From assembly GCA_013399855.1 (NCBI GenBank), contig VXAY01006782.1, forward strand, positions 274,267 through 338,266: 64,000 nt of DNA. Reading direction: 5' to 3'. The notes beneath the pieces are model-generated. The model did not search any database. It was not told where the DNA came from and was given only the letters and a program-made list of their open reading frames with translations. This stretch comes from Oxyruncus cristatus (taxonomy: Eukaryota; Chordata; Aves; Passeriformes; Cotingidae). This document shows positions 1 to 13,160 of the stretch, in pieces. Position numbers and translations under genes: made by a program. The number at the start of each line of letters is the position of its first letter. The stretch's first letter is position 1.

Positions 1-1520
1 AAATGAGTAAGTATTTAGTAACCTGATGAGCCACTTAGACAATCACAAGTCCCTGGGACTGGATGGGATTCACCCAAGGGTACTGATGGAGCTGGCAGAA
101 GAGCTTGTCAAGCTGCTCTCCATCATTTGTCATCAGTCCTCGTTAACCAGGATGACTGGAGCTTGGCAAATGTGACACCCATATGCAGGAAGGGTTGGAA
201 AGAGGATTCAGGTCTATCAGCCTGATCTTGGTGCCAGGAAAGGTTATGGAACAGATCATTTTGGCCATGATCACATGGCACATATAGGACAACAAGAGTA
301 TCCTGTTCAGCCAGCATGGGTTTCAGAAGGCAGGTCCCGTTTGGCCAACCTGATCTCCTTTTATGACCAGCTGACTCAGATGGTGGATGAAGTCTACCTG
401 AACTTTAGTAAAACCTTTGACAGTTTACCACAGCATTCTGCTGAAGAAGCTGGCAGCCCATGGCTTGGACAGGTGTACTCTGCTGGGTTAAAAACCAGCT
501 GGATAGCCAAGCTGAGAGAGTGGTGATGAATGTAGTTACATCCATCTGGTGCCTGGTCACTAGTGGGATTCCCCAGAGCTCAGTACTGGGACAAGTCCTG
601 TTTAATATCTTTATCAATGACCTGGATGAGGGAATGAAGTGCATCCTCAGTCATTTTACAGATGACACTGTGTTGGGTGGGAGTGTTGACCTGCTGGAGG
701 GTAGCAAGGCTCTGCAGAGGAATCTGGACATACTAGATCGATGAGCCAAGGCCAGTGGCACGAGATTCAATAACGAAGAGTCAGGTCCTGCACTGGTGTT
801 ACAATCACCTCATACAGCACTACAGGCTTGGGGAAGACTGGCTGGAAAGTTGCCTGGCCAAAAATGACCTGGGGGTGCTGGTTCACAGCCAGATAAACAT
901 GAGCCCAGGTGACCAAGAACACCAGTGGCATCCGGGCTTGTATCAAAAATAGTGTGACCTGCAGGACCAGGGCAGTGGTCATTTCCCTCTACTCAGCATT
1001 AGTAAGGCTGCACTTTGAATCCTGTGTTCAGTTTTGGGCCTCTTACTATGAGAAGGACATTGAGGTGCTGGACTGTGTCCAGAGAAGAGTAACAGAGCTG
1101 GTGAAGGGTCTGGAGCACGAGTCTGATGAAAAGCTACTGAGGGAGCTGGGTTGTTTAGCCTGGAGAAAAGGAGGCTCGGGGAAAACCTTATCACTCTCTA
1201 CAACTACCTGAAAGGAGTTTGGAGCAAGATGAGGTTTGGCTTCTTCTTCCAGGTAACTAGTGACAGGACAAGAGGAATGACCTCACGCTGTGCCAAGGCA
1301 GGTTAAAGTTGGACATGAGGAAGAATTTCTTCACTCAAAGGGTGGTTAAGCATTTGAATGGAGTGCCCAGGGAAGTGGTGGAGTCACCATCCCTGGAAGC
1401 ATTCAAGAAACAAGTGGATGTTGCACTTAGTTCTATGATTTACCTGACAAGATGACTTTCAGTCAAAGGCTGGACTCTATGACCTCAGAAGTCTTTTCCA
1501 AACTTAATGATTCTGTGACA
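1..1520 (+). mobile_element. CR1 LINE, 3' part, decayed ORF2 plus 3' UTR
   Basis: This is the 3' part of a CR1 non-LTR retrotransposon; it probably continues left of the window. The translation matches CR1 ORF2 (endonuclease/reverse transcriptase) in order. Around 40-120 it reads like the segment before the fingers (LDGIHPRVLMELAEELVKLL). Around 340-430 it reads ANLISFYDQL and VYLNFSKTFD. At 560-740 it carries the RT core [21 protein letters not shown] and [16 protein letters not shown]. From 815 to 900 it reads HYRLGEDWLES and LGVLVHSQINMS, and from 960 to 1200 the C-terminal region (VISLYSALVR, VQRRV, VKGLEHES). The 3' UTR-like end near 1440-1520 finishes in an ATTCTGTG-type tail, as CR1 elements do. 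The frame changes near 460-526, 745-755 and 909-950, and stops occur. The usual FADD catalytic motif is FTDD and GIPQGS is GIPQSS. The element is therefore dead and old. CR1 identity is secure; the subfamily is not determined. Confidence 0.9.
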
Positions 1521-2842
1521 CATTTTTAACCAGTATGAACTAATTGGATGTGGGTGAATGCAGAAGTGATATTGAGGTTTTTCAGAAAGTCTTGAGAAAA
1601 ATCTTGATTTTTCTACAGCCAAAAGTAAAACTCTTGTGAGTCTTTCTGAAAACAGAATGTTACCCTCTCCCCCACTATCCTGACAAATTACAATTTTCAA
1701 AAAGTTGTTTGAGTCTAAAGGCTACGTACAACCTATCACAGGTAATAAATTTATTATATCTGAAGAATCCTTTTGAATTTCTTTACATTTTTTATAAAAA
1801 ACAGATAATATGTATGATAAACAAAGGTAACACACAAGTTCCCCAGTGAAAATTTATATTTCATCTAGGAATGCCTGAATACCAGTCTTTAGGCTGCAAG
1901 GTTTTTTGTCTAGGGAATGCTTTTCTCGCCACTGTATCTCAGAAAACTGGGATTATACTTATGAACAATTATTACTCAGGGACACTATGATGACACCAAA
2001 TTAGTTAAAGCAAACAAATATTCATACAAACCAACATCTTTAGCCAATGCTCTTCCAATTAATCTGCCTTGGCTTTAACAGAAACTCCTGCAAACTGGGT
2101 AAGCAGCAGGATACTTTCATATACTAAGAACTTACTTTTTCTTCTTTTTTTTTTTTTTGTGTCACTCTTTCTGTCACAAATTTTTCCAAAGGCTGGAGTT
2201 TAAAGCAATCTCAACATTGTTCAATAAGACTTAGAAATTAAACAGTGACTGTGGTTTGCAGAGTCCTTTGATTGAGTTCTGCAGGTGGAAATTGAGGACT
2301 GGTGCCTAGTAGATTCTGTGATTTCTAAATGTCAAAAATCAAAACAGTGTTATCGCAGACATTTTTTCCAGACAAAATGTGCTTTTCTCTCTTCCAGTTG
2401 CTGGAAATAGGGTTTCTATTCCTAATCCTTTCTCTTTCTACATTTTTGCCCTGTAATACTACACAGTTTTCAGATTTTTCAGGAACGTTTCAGAATTAAG
2501 AGTTCTGCAATAGTACCTTCCCTTATGTTTGCTTCTGACCCAACAGAATAGTTAAAGCCAAAATAAAGGAAAACTAACTGAACTTATTAGGTAACTAAGC
2601 AAGATAAGTTATTTAGCTACAGTCAGTGCTGTGTTTTTTCAGACAACGCTACCAGTTCCCAAAAGAATACTTGTAATTTGTCTTGATATCTTTCCATCTT
2701 TCCTAAAGCCTCAGATTTCACAGTAAAGGGAAAATTTTCATTAGAAAGAAAGTGTTAAGAGCAGAACATATGTGAATTTTTTAAAAATACTTGAAGTAGT
2801 GTCAGGATTTTATGATACTTGGCTTGTGCTTTTTGAAGCTTA

Positions 2843-2878
2843 AAGTTGGCAATATACACATTCATATTGCCATAACTT
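2843..2878. repeat. Short inverted repeat (hairpin)
   Basis: The arms TGGCAATAT (2847-2855) and ATATTGCCA (2864-2872) are perfectly complementary around an 8-nt loop. The stem resumes with AAGT/ACTT after a 2-nt bulge. No function is evident. Confidence 0.6.
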
Positions 2879-3227
2879 GTAGCAATATTGCTGTCCTCTT
2901 CCTGTTCTCAGCAAAACACTCAGAGATAGAAAAGTACCTTTCCTGATGCCAACTTTATTATGAAAATTATTTTCTAGAAACAACCACATGAAATGCAAAC
3001 CTAACGCCTTATCTTCAGGCTTGATGATTCTTAGGCTGTCTTCTTTTGGGGCCTGCCCTTCTCAGACTGCAGCTGCACTTACCTACCTCCAGATTCCTTT
3101 TGTTGGTAATGATACAGCCACACCTTTCGACAACACCCCTTCAATGCAGCAAGATACTAGAGAAAAACAGTGTCTTAGCTTTTAAAACTACCTTTTCGTA
3201 GTGCACACATTTTTCATTGCAACCATT

Positions 3228-3251
3228 GATAGAAAAATACATTTTTCTATC
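3228..3251. repeat. Short near-palindrome
   Basis: GATAGAAAAAT (3228-3238) and ATTTTTCTATC (3241-3251) are perfect reverse complements separated by two bases. The loop is too tight for an ideal RNA hairpin, but a cruciform is possible. No function is evident. Confidence 0.65.
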
Positions 3252-3649
3252 TACAATTTCTTCATATTTCAGGTGATTCATTGGAATTTAACATGGATAC
3301 AACATCTTGTGCAAATTAGTCCAAAACTTGCTAAATAGCGGATGAAAAAGGCATCTTTCTCTAGAAGCCAAGGAGAAGGAACCCTGAAAAAAAGGCACCT
3401 TAGTAAATGCTTTTTTAAGATGATGTCATCAATATTTGCAAGTTTGATATCTTCTGGACACACATAGGCATGCAAGATGACAGTGTTCTGGCTTTAGAGT
3501 TTTTGGAATTTGCAGTAAAGGCGTTTAATATCATTAATGTAATTAAATTACACCACTAAAATGATACGATTAACTTTGCAATGCTTTTTACTAAATTTAC
3601 ACAATGATCCTGAAGTAATTGAGACCCACCTCATCCCTTTGCTACACTG

Positions 3650-3676
3650 TTTGCTGTCTACAGCGTAGACAGCAAA
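3650..3676. repeat. Perfect 12-bp inverted repeat with 3-nt spacer
   Basis: TTTGCTGTCTAC (3650-3661) and GTAGACAGCAAA (3665-3676) are exact reverse complements around AGC. It is the most symmetrical palindrome I noticed in the window. A partial echo, TTTAGACAGCAGG, follows near 3700. No family or function is recognised. Confidence 0.75.
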
Positions 3677-6600
3677 TCAGTATTTTTTTTAACCTAAATG
3701 TTTAGACAGCAGGTGATAAAATTCAGCTTTTCAAATGCTGTAAAAATTCAAATTCATCTTCATGAAATTCAGATCTACACATTCCAGGACAGGGAAAAAA
3801 TGCCATTAATTGAAACTCACAACAATTCAACTTCATCTGACAAAACCACTTTGTCTCGTTTTGCATTTCCTTGCAGCATCATTCATCAGACAGCCATGCT
3901 GCAGGACCCTGCGTCTTGAGATAGCATGGGACTCCAAACTGAAACAAATTCTCACACTGGTATGAAAGTGTATTTCGTACATACTAGCAAGATAATGCTT
4001 TGCACTGATTGAGCAGAGAGTAGCTCTAAAGTATTATTCATAAAACCATGCATAATGGGAAAAGCAATCTACTTGATGATGTGATAGGCAAGTAAATGCA
4101 GAGATAGAGTAGGAGAAGGTATGTCTTTGCTTGGTGATGCAAAGGCAAAAAAAAAAAAAGAGGAAAGATTTCAGCTTGTTTGCCCTTGAAAGACGAGTGA
4201 TTTTAACTGTGCATATTCCTCTATGGTGTATATTCTACTAGAGAGAAGCACAGTTTGAATAGCTTACGTTTTCAGGGCTACTCTAACATTCATTTTGCCT
4301 AGATTACTGTGAATGCTCCCAAATGCTGGACAGGCACAATTAAAAAGAGTAAGATGTTAGCAAGAAAAAAAGGGAGACAGACAAAAGATGATCCTTGCAT
4401 TCCTTGGGTAAAATTTGATTTTTTACTTTCACCTTTCAGTACCACATTCACATACTACAGCTGACGTTACTAAGAAGTTTCAAGGTGGAATACCTGGGAC
4501 AGCCCCAAGATGAAAAGAGGCTGAGGGAATTGATTTTCCATGCTTAATTCCTATCAAGTCTAATAAACAGAAATGGTCTACTAGCCTTTTAGAAATGAGA
4601 AATGGGGAAATAAAGAAAACATTGCCAATATCTGCTGAGCAGGGTTCATTTTCAACTACTATGAATATCTGTCATTTAAACATACAAGAAGCTGCCAAGC
4701 TGACAATGCTTTTCAATTATAAGAAAAGCCATGTCTGAAGTTTCTCTTTTCCTGAAGGGTGACATCTGCTCTGTAACTAAAAGCATCTGCACCGTCTCTT
4801 TTGCAATGTAAGATATCCATTGTGTCAGTTAGAACAAGGCAGGCAGATGCTCCTTGCACCTCCTGTTAACTTGTGCAACAGTCATGTTGCCAGAGTTAAT
4901 TAAGACTCACTCTTTGCACACTTGACTTGTGCAGACATCTTCTCTTCTATCTTTGTTTCTTGGTGGCTTCCTTTCAGATATTATGGGTCATTATTATTAA
5001 ACATGGTTTATCACTGTTCTCATTTGAAATATGCATTTTATAACAGACACTATAACCATTGCAACAAATAAAATCTCTCTCTCTTTCGGGATAGGCCATC
5101 CCTTCTCTTGCAAAATGAGAAGATGGCTTTGATTGTCCCTCCACGGAGATGTGCACTAAGGTATCTAGCAGAGGACCTTGTCTGAGTTCTGAGACAGAGC
5201 TACTGAATTCAGTTTCCACCATCACATTGCCCAAACTTCAAAAATTTCATGGACAAAATCTGTCCTTTCTGCTTAGCCTAGATTGCCAAAAGAGTCCCAA
5301 AATCCCCTTTCTATTACAACTGGACTGCACAGTCCTAGTAATATTTTGCCCCTTGTAGGCAGGGCTTCAAAGAAAGTATAATATTGGGCTACTTCATGCC
5401 TTCACGATTTCCTTCTCTCAGAGAGTGGCATAGCGTTCATACTCCTCCATCTGTCTGGTTGTCTCCTCCTCTACATACCCAGAGTCCTTATGATCAGCAG
5501 TAAGTGAAGGACAGAGACACAGAAATAACTAAGTTGCTCTTCCATATAATGGAGGAGCAGGTGTTTTTCTGCATAAATTGTGAAAGAGTCCTCACATTTG
5601 CTCATTGCTTGCATGCTGCCCTCATTAGCACATGACTGACAAGAAACCCTCAGTATTTGCCACACTGGTACATAAGAAGTGGGAAAAAAGGCTAGTGGGG
5701 GTGTTTTACTTTGATTTGGCAACAGAAATCGCAAAGGAGTAAACTCATATGGAAACCAATTGTAGCCACTTTACCTGCTTAATTTGTAATTTTAGTTCAT
5801 TTCTCATTAGTAATTGTATGGAACCCTAAAGAACAGGAAAATACAGAATGAGCTATTTTTCACTCCTTTTCCAGAAGAGAGGCAGATCTCCTCATTAAGT
5901 AAAAACTCTTCCATTTGGTTGGCATGACAGTGACACAGGATCTCTCAACAGCTATTTCAAAGGCCGCTGCAAACTACAGAGCTTCCTGAATGAGAAACAA
6001 GAGTCTGTACCTCCACATTATTGGGAGTTATGTGGATAAATCTCCACTCAATGAGATGAGAGTATGTCTAATTCAGCTTCAAATTAATAGCCAGCATTTT
6101 CCAAATTTACCATAGCAACAATTATATACTGGTAAGGGGGTGAGAATGGCCTGCTAAAGCAAACTGTTGGGATGGTAGATGAAGCAAACAAAACCTCACA
6201 CTTTACCTTTGTTGCATACAAAGCTTTGGTAGTGGTCAGTGTAAAATCAGCAAGTAAAAGACAAGAAGATGTGGTGTCTGATAGTGTCCTCTACCTACCT
6301 ATGAGAAATATACAGCACGTTCTTGCAACTCTCATGAGCCCTACAGCTGCTCTCCAGGTGAAACATTGAGCATTTCAGCATCCCAACTGGAAATAATACT
6401 GCAATCTCTTATGTGATCAATGAATTGTGGAGTCACACATATTCTTAAGATGTAAAGTGGGGAATCAAGAAAAAGAAAATATTTTATTACCTCCAAAATT
6501 CCAAAACCATTCAGAGACCTATGTAACCCATCTCATAGTAAACTGTTTCTATAAGGTAGAATTTGAGAAGATAATAAACCAAAAAATTATATTGCCTTAC

Positions 6601-9111
6601 AAATGAAAACAAAGCTATGGAAAAGTTGATTTCATAATAATACGCAGTATGACAGTACACAGTGTGAGCTGGCCAACATCTAGCCCTCTATGCAATATCT
6701 CAGAAGACAGCATGCTTCGTTACATTCAGCTGCATGCTCCATTTTGCACGGTGTACATCTGTCTCTGAGGATTTGTGCTCTCACATGGACATAACTGTGG
6801 AACCCTATTTACATCACTTGGACAAAATGAATATAAAATCTGGAAGAAATTCCAGGATGCAAGCCCATACGCTTAAATAGTACCAGGCTGTCACGTTAAC
6901 TACTTAGAACTCAGAACATTCTGTTTTACACCCAACCACCCTTCTCCACCCCAAAAAAAAATATATAAATTTATATGCTTTCAGAACAACTAAGACCAGT
7001 GAAAGAAGATAACATTAAGTAAAAATAAGAGTGATAAAACTGTAACATAAACTAATACACAATGTCAAGTCACTGAACAGATCAAGGAATTTCCTTTACA
7101 GTGGTATGAGATCCCTCATCATGTTCAACAAACTGGGAAAACAGGTAACAATATGATGACCAAAACAAATCTCTAAAAATTTAAAGCAGGGGGTGGGAGA
7201 GGGGGCACAGAAGAAATGCAGAGTTGTAGAGCAAATTAAGTACAACTCTAAGCAGGTCTAAGCAGGTAAGTGAAATACCTTAGTAATGTGTGAAACAGAA
7301 GTGGAAAAACTTGAGATTTTTGCTTCTTGGCAATTGTTTTATATCTGGTACTTATATCATTCCACATTCAATTTACACTGAATTCCATTGACCTAGCATA
7401 CAATCAAGACAGCACAATAGCTACTTTATGGTCTGTTATAACACAGTCGATATTAGCTACTTACACTTGTTCACCTCTAACTATTCAATAGAACACCATG
7501 TCTTGAATCGTATGTGGCTTTAAATACTTTTTTAAATTTGCGAGTATGCACACTAAGCTGGCACCCAACATGCACTTATTCTATTGACAGAAATAAAAGA
7601 TGTCCTTGGGTATTCTTAACAAAAGAAGTATGAAGGATTCATTATAAAAATAATTCCTAGTTACCCTCTCACTCACAGAAACTAGATGAAAAATTCAGAA
7701 CTCAAACTGAAGTAGGACTGGTTTTTGGTTTTTTTAAAGGTGTCTATACCTTCTACACCTCATGAATAATTGCAAATGTAATTACAATTTTCAACTTTTG
7801 TGTTTTCAACTGAAGTATGAGCAATATATGATGATGGGTTAAATTCAGTGTTTGGGCTTTTTTTTTACTTCATCTCTAAATTCATATGGTTCGTCTTTGT
7901 ATTACTCAGAGACAGCACAATAGTGGAGAGAAGATTAGAAATTATGCACTTCATAAATATCTATGACGCATTTTGTGTGTTTTTGTTTAAACTATCTTAA
8001 TCTCATAGAAGCAGGTGGTACATGTGTTCTATTGTCAATATGACTATACTAACAGCAGGTAAATTTGGCTTTTTTAGAGAGAACTTAAAATCTTTAAAAT
8101 AATAATAAATACAAATCTTATCCTTCTTGCAACACTTGTGAAATTTCATCATACCCTTCTCAAGAAGTACCCTAAGACTTTCAGAAAAGGGGGAAAAAAA
8201 TCCCACAGACACTCAGAGGAGCAGAGCTGATTTAATAGCTTCCTTTTTCCAGCCTGAGCCTTTCTAAGCACTCCTTTGAACTGATGCCCTTTCAGATTCA
8301 AATAGTATGACTAATAATTGCCATATATGTCTCAGAATCTGCTATGCCCATTAAGCTATAGTTAGTTTTTCCTCCACCTCTTACTACATCAAACACAACA
8401 GTCACCTTTTTTTAATGATCTCTCACTTTACAGGCATACCTATTTGCCTTATCTTTCATTCCTTATGTATCCTTTAACTGACTCACAGTAAGCAACGCAG
8501 TAAGTGTGGCGGTTTAGTGCACAGAATGGACATGTTTGCTCCTCTGTTCATTTAAGCCTATCGAGTCTTGTATTAGAGAGGTAATTAAGAATCTCAACCT
8601 TTTTGTTTATTCAAGCCCTAGAAAATCTCATCTTCCTTTGACTTTAATCTGGTAAACCTTTGATGTTAGTTGTTAACCTGCTTGTATTTATCAACAACTC
8701 AAAATTCACATTACTGTAGAGAAACAGCAAGCCTCTGCTTAGTCTGTGCACGTGCTGGTGGGGAGGGGGACAATGGTGGAAAGGGAAGCTTGATTGAACC
8801 AATTTTCATTAACAAATCCTTTACACTTGAAGGATTTTGTCTTACCACAGGATATTTGGACAAGTTACTGCCTAAGAAGTGCGTTGTAAACCTGGAGGTG
8901 TTTATAGACCAGGAAATATTTAATTGCCAGGAGAGGCACAGATAAAAAGATAGAGTTTCAAGGAAAATGCAGATGCTGCTTACTTTAGAATTCTCTGTTT
9001 CTTAAGGTTTTTGTATTTATAGGTCATTTTTAAGTACCTTTTTTCCTCGCAGATGTTTTTACAAGTCACAGAAGCACCCCAATAACATGGCACATCCTTG
9101 TCCCATTTAGT

Positions 9112-9592
9112 CTGGCTGATTTCAATGTCCTCCCTTACATCAAAAGCAGCAGCTCATTTCCTCTGCTGTACCACTGGTTTGGGGTCTAAGTCTCCTACAC
9201 GACACACATGTGACCTCAGCAGTGGTTCCCCCCCTCCCCCAAAAAAAAAACCCCTCAGCCATTCACTGCAGCCCACAGGGTTCTCCTTCTGGTGGGACAG
9301 TGCAAGGACTTCCCTGTGGGCTGACACCTGGACCACCAAGTATTTCAGATAAATGAAACTAATATGGTGTCTTTGACAGTACCTGCAGCTTGCCCCACAT
9401 TTCACATGAAGCTGGCATGGGCAAATTTCTAGAACAAAAAAGGAAAAAAAGAGTGCTCTTCAGAATACTCAGTGGTGTTCCACAAATCGGTTCAAAATGC
9501 TGGTGCCAGACATCCACAAAGTTTGTACTGATGACCTGGCTATTTATAGTCAGAGGAAAAGCAGCAGCACATTTCCTCTGCTTTCCACTCCA
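9112..9592. repeat. Local direct repeat, two about 35-bp copies 415 bp apart
   Basis: A motif beginning AAAAGCAGCAGC and continuing through CATTTCCTCTGCT occurs at 9142-9177 and again at 9557-9592 with only a few differences. CTGGCT precedes both copies at similar distance. The intervening DNA includes a C-run/A-run junction at 9230-9250. This may be an old local duplication or two pieces of one old repeat; I do not recognise the family. Confidence 0.5.
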
Positions 9593-12500
9593 GCACTTAC
9601 ACCCGTTAAGGCCTCATTTAGGAACTTACCCAGATTACAGCCATTGATCCCGCACTGTCAAATCACCTGGAGCAAAGTGCAAGCATAGAGCAGGAAGCAA
9701 CTGTGGAGCTTAACTTTGCTTAAATTGCCTGGTGCCGTGTTGGCATTCAGAGTTCACACTGCTGCAGCCAAGGTGGGCCACCAAGAATAAAAGCCACCAA
9801 GGGTCTGGTTGTATAGCGAGCAAGATCAATACGACTTGTGGCTCCTTCCTTTGACATTCACCAAATCTTTTTACTCTATGCAGAATAAAGTTACCCCTGA
9901 GAGGAAACCAAAGTCAGTTCACACTTGCCCCACATAAAGTCAGCAGGCTGTAAAAGACACCACAACAACTGGCTAAAGGTCCAAATAACAGGACCCAAAA
10001 ATCTCTGTAAAGTATGAACAAAGGGTATCTCTGCTGCACCCAAGGGAACCACACGTGTAAATATATGTTTATTATTATTTACTTTACTTTTACAAAAGTC
10101 AAGAAAGGTGCATTGGGTGAAAAGGAAATGCTAATTGCAGTGCTCTCAAAAAGTCCTTCTCAAGGTTCCAAAAAAAGGAGTTAGATTCTCTTCTCAGGTT
10201 CAAAGCACTCTCACTGTGCTGGACTGACAGAGCAGCACAGTTTGAAGTTGAAAAGAGGGATAGCGTGGCTGCTGCTCTTTGAAGAGTGGAATAAGAAAGA
10301 GTAGCATTTAAGAAGCTTGGAAAGGACTTTTAGAAAAATACACCTTTTTCTGGGGGAAAAAATATGTATATTTTTAAATGGCAGAAGTTTAATGAAAAGT
10401 GAGGAAAAACCCATTTTATGAAACTTTGTTTTGGCAATCCATTTTCTATGAATAGCACCTTTTTCTCCCTCATTATTCCTCCCATCCAGGAAAGAGGTTC
10501 TGTGGCAGGACTGATAAAAGAGTCAAATACCTGTATTGATGTATGTGTTTTTAAGCATTGTAGATACTTGGCAATGATAAATTATCACTTTAAACATACA
10601 TGCATATATAGGATGTGTATATGTGATTGTAGAAATGTATATATGCACTTACACAGTATAGACATACACACCCTACACATCGAACTTGAGAGATCATAAT
10701 ATGCATAAATATATACATGTAAGTGGAGCAAATTCAGACTTTGGCAGTAGTGCATGTATTTAACCTCACACATGCAAATAAACCCACCAATTTAATCCTG
10801 GACTGCAGCAAACAGGAATAATTTCTTTCCAGTGGTCAAAGCTTTACCTTAGATTTCAGTGTAAAATTTTCTTCTTAGTCAAAAGGGGGAACATCTCCCA
10901 AAATCACAAACATAAAGTGAAATTGCCTCTGAGATTTTAGATATTTGACCAAAAAAAATGTCTAGTGTTGATTACCACAGCTGTTAAATGTTATTGCTGA
11001 ACCAAACACTATTTTTCTTTTAGTCTATTATTTTTTTAGTATTAAGGACATTACTGAGGATGGTCAGTATCACGTGAAACCAAGAATCCAGGCAGCCCAG
11101 TACCTTGTCTCTCACAGGGGTAAAAAAAACCAAAAACCCCACAACACACAGCAAAACACAAACCCACAAACAACAACAACAACAAAATAACAGTAGAGCA
11201 AGCATATACTTATTTTGGTTTATTCTTTGCCATGATATCATTTGGTTTAGAGTCCCTTCCACGCATGAGTTGCAAGAATACAGCCTGTATTGTCCTCATC
11301 CAATATTACTTCACACTGTTTTATACAGATGCAAATCCACAGAGACCAGAAAAGGCTGTACAGAGTTTAATAAGCAGTTCTTAAAAGCATGGGAGCTAAA
11401 ATTATCTCTGGACAAGAATTTCTGCTTTAGAGTAGGACCGTGCCTTCTGCCAAGCAAGGAGAAACAGATGTGGGCTGAGGACTTCAGATGCCTTCCCCTA
11501 TTACAGGGCCTGCACCCAAAAGGGAGCAGTTGCAAAGCAACACAAACCATGAGACGAAAAAGCCCAAGATAAGGGAGCACACATGATCCCTCCTCTTTGC
11601 ACTTTTGATGATCAGCCACTAGAACCGAGCCAGCAGGGAAGGAAAAGTACCCTGCTGCTTGACCTAAAGCTGATTACTCTTCCCTATAGGCTACGATGAG
11701 ATTAGAAAGCAGACCCAAGTTCCCCAATTTTGTCTCTTTTCTACTCCCAGGAGCATGTGATTAGACAAATACCCCTTAAAAAGGGTCAGATTTACTGCTA
11801 GACCTCTAGTATGAGAACAGGGGAGCAAAACATGAGACAGAGGTGCTAAGAGTCCTGGATCTCCCTCTCCCCTGCCATGGGTTTTTGGTTTGTTCCCTGC
11901 CACTCCATTACTCAGAAACTGCTGCTTGCTAGGGCTATTCCCAGCCCTGGCTATTTTTACACCTCTGAGTCCAATCTTGTATTAATCACTCAAGGTATTT
12001 CTCAGCCCCCACAGTCAAAACATATATAAGCTGACACATTCTGAAAACACACTGTCATTGTTTTACTAGATATGACTCCCACACTGAAGTTGCCAGAGCA
12101 GATGAGATCAATGGTCAACACAGTTCTATCTCAACTCAGAGAGTAAACAGGTCTAAGTGATTCCAAAGAAAGGATAAAAGGCCTTCAGCGGACAGTTAGG
12201 CAGAGCTATCCCCCACTGTGGGCCAATTTTGGGCCAATTTCAGGCAGTCACTCTTTGGCTTATGCCCTTGGAGCATACATACTAATCTCCCTTATGAATT
12301 TTTACCCCAACTAGCAAAACTACCAGTGATTTCATTTGTAACATTCAAAGCTGAATCCTCTATACTAAATTCACTGTCTCAGCTGTAAAACCCTTCAGAC
12401 TTCTTTGGTGCAGAGACAAATACCTCCTTTTAGGTATGAATGGGACAGTGTTGAGTGTAAGCACACGCTGCTTGGAAAGACAATGTCAACTCTAACAACA

Positions 12501-13095
12501 ATACATTTTATACAGTCATTTAAAACATCAAATTTGCTTAAGAAAAATTCCCTTCTTATTACACGCACCACACCAGTGTCCAATTTTCTAGTGAACTATT
12601 TTCTCGATTTGAAAAAGAAGGGAAAAACAGAATGCAGAAAAATCCCAAGTGGCTTCACATGGGATCCACTCCAGAAACAGAGGAGATCACACAGAAAATC
12701 TAAGTGTCTTGAGTAGCCCTCTTCCTTATTTAATAAGGTATGACAAAAGCAATGTGCCATAATAGGACCATTGCATTTGGATTGCACTGAACTGGATAAG
12801 AGTATCACTGTGCCTATCTCACTTTTTTCAAGTTATGTTATTTTTGGCATATGTGGTTGTGATACTCACTCTTCTATTGAATTTATTAGCAGATAATATC
12901 CCGTGTAAACTCATTAGCATTATTTATGTTCAGAACTTCATGAAGTACTAGCAAGGACAATAGATTTGATCTCCAGGGAAATTATTAGGTTTCCTCAACA
13001 AAAGTAACATGATCTGTACAGTCAAAAAGAGAAGTTTCCAGTTAAAGCACTTTTCCATCCTTCCCCATAAAAAGCACTGAAAACAATGGGAATTC
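9593..13095. other. Noncoding DNA with simple repeats, no gene recognised
   Basis: No exon or known transposon is recognised. Contents include a TA/CA-rich low-complexity patch near 10590-10720 and an A/C-rich stretch with a (CAA)n run at about 11120-11190. An 11-bp tandem motif (GGGCCAATTTT then GGGCCAATTTC) lies near 12220-12241. The overlapping open frames at 11.1-11.6 kb (up to 155 codons) start in this low-complexity DNA and look fortuitous. Confidence 0.45.
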
Positions 13096-13160
13096 ATAGA
13101 CTTACATAGATATAGTTTGGACTTCAAAAAGTCATCTAGTTCATATCTCCTCTCATGGTA
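13096..13160 (-). mobile_element. Old CR1 3' tail fragment
   Basis: Read on the minus strand, the sequence ends with a pattern like AACTAGATGACTTTTTGAAG followed by degraded TCTATG repeats. This resembles the 3' terminus of CR1 elements (a TAGATGA core, then TTCCAACC-like sequence and TCTATG-type repeats). The fragment is short and diverged, and a continuation to about 13380 is possible but not demonstrable by eye. Confidence 0.45.

Larger units (their letters stand above)
1521..9111. other. Unique-looking noncoding DNA, no gene recognised
   Basis: AT-rich sequence with no recognisable exon, RNA gene or dated transposon. Open frames here are short (under about 95 codons) and none resembles a known protein. 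It holds small homopolymers (T14 at 2145-2158, an A run near 4149) and three short inverted repeats between 2.84 and 3.68 kb, listed separately. A (TA)-rich patch lies near 6950-6980. Confidence 0.5.

Noticed and set aside
11105..11619. 155-codon plus and 102-codon minus frames
   Set aside because: The plus frame starts in an A/C-rich low-complexity run and neither resembles a known protein.
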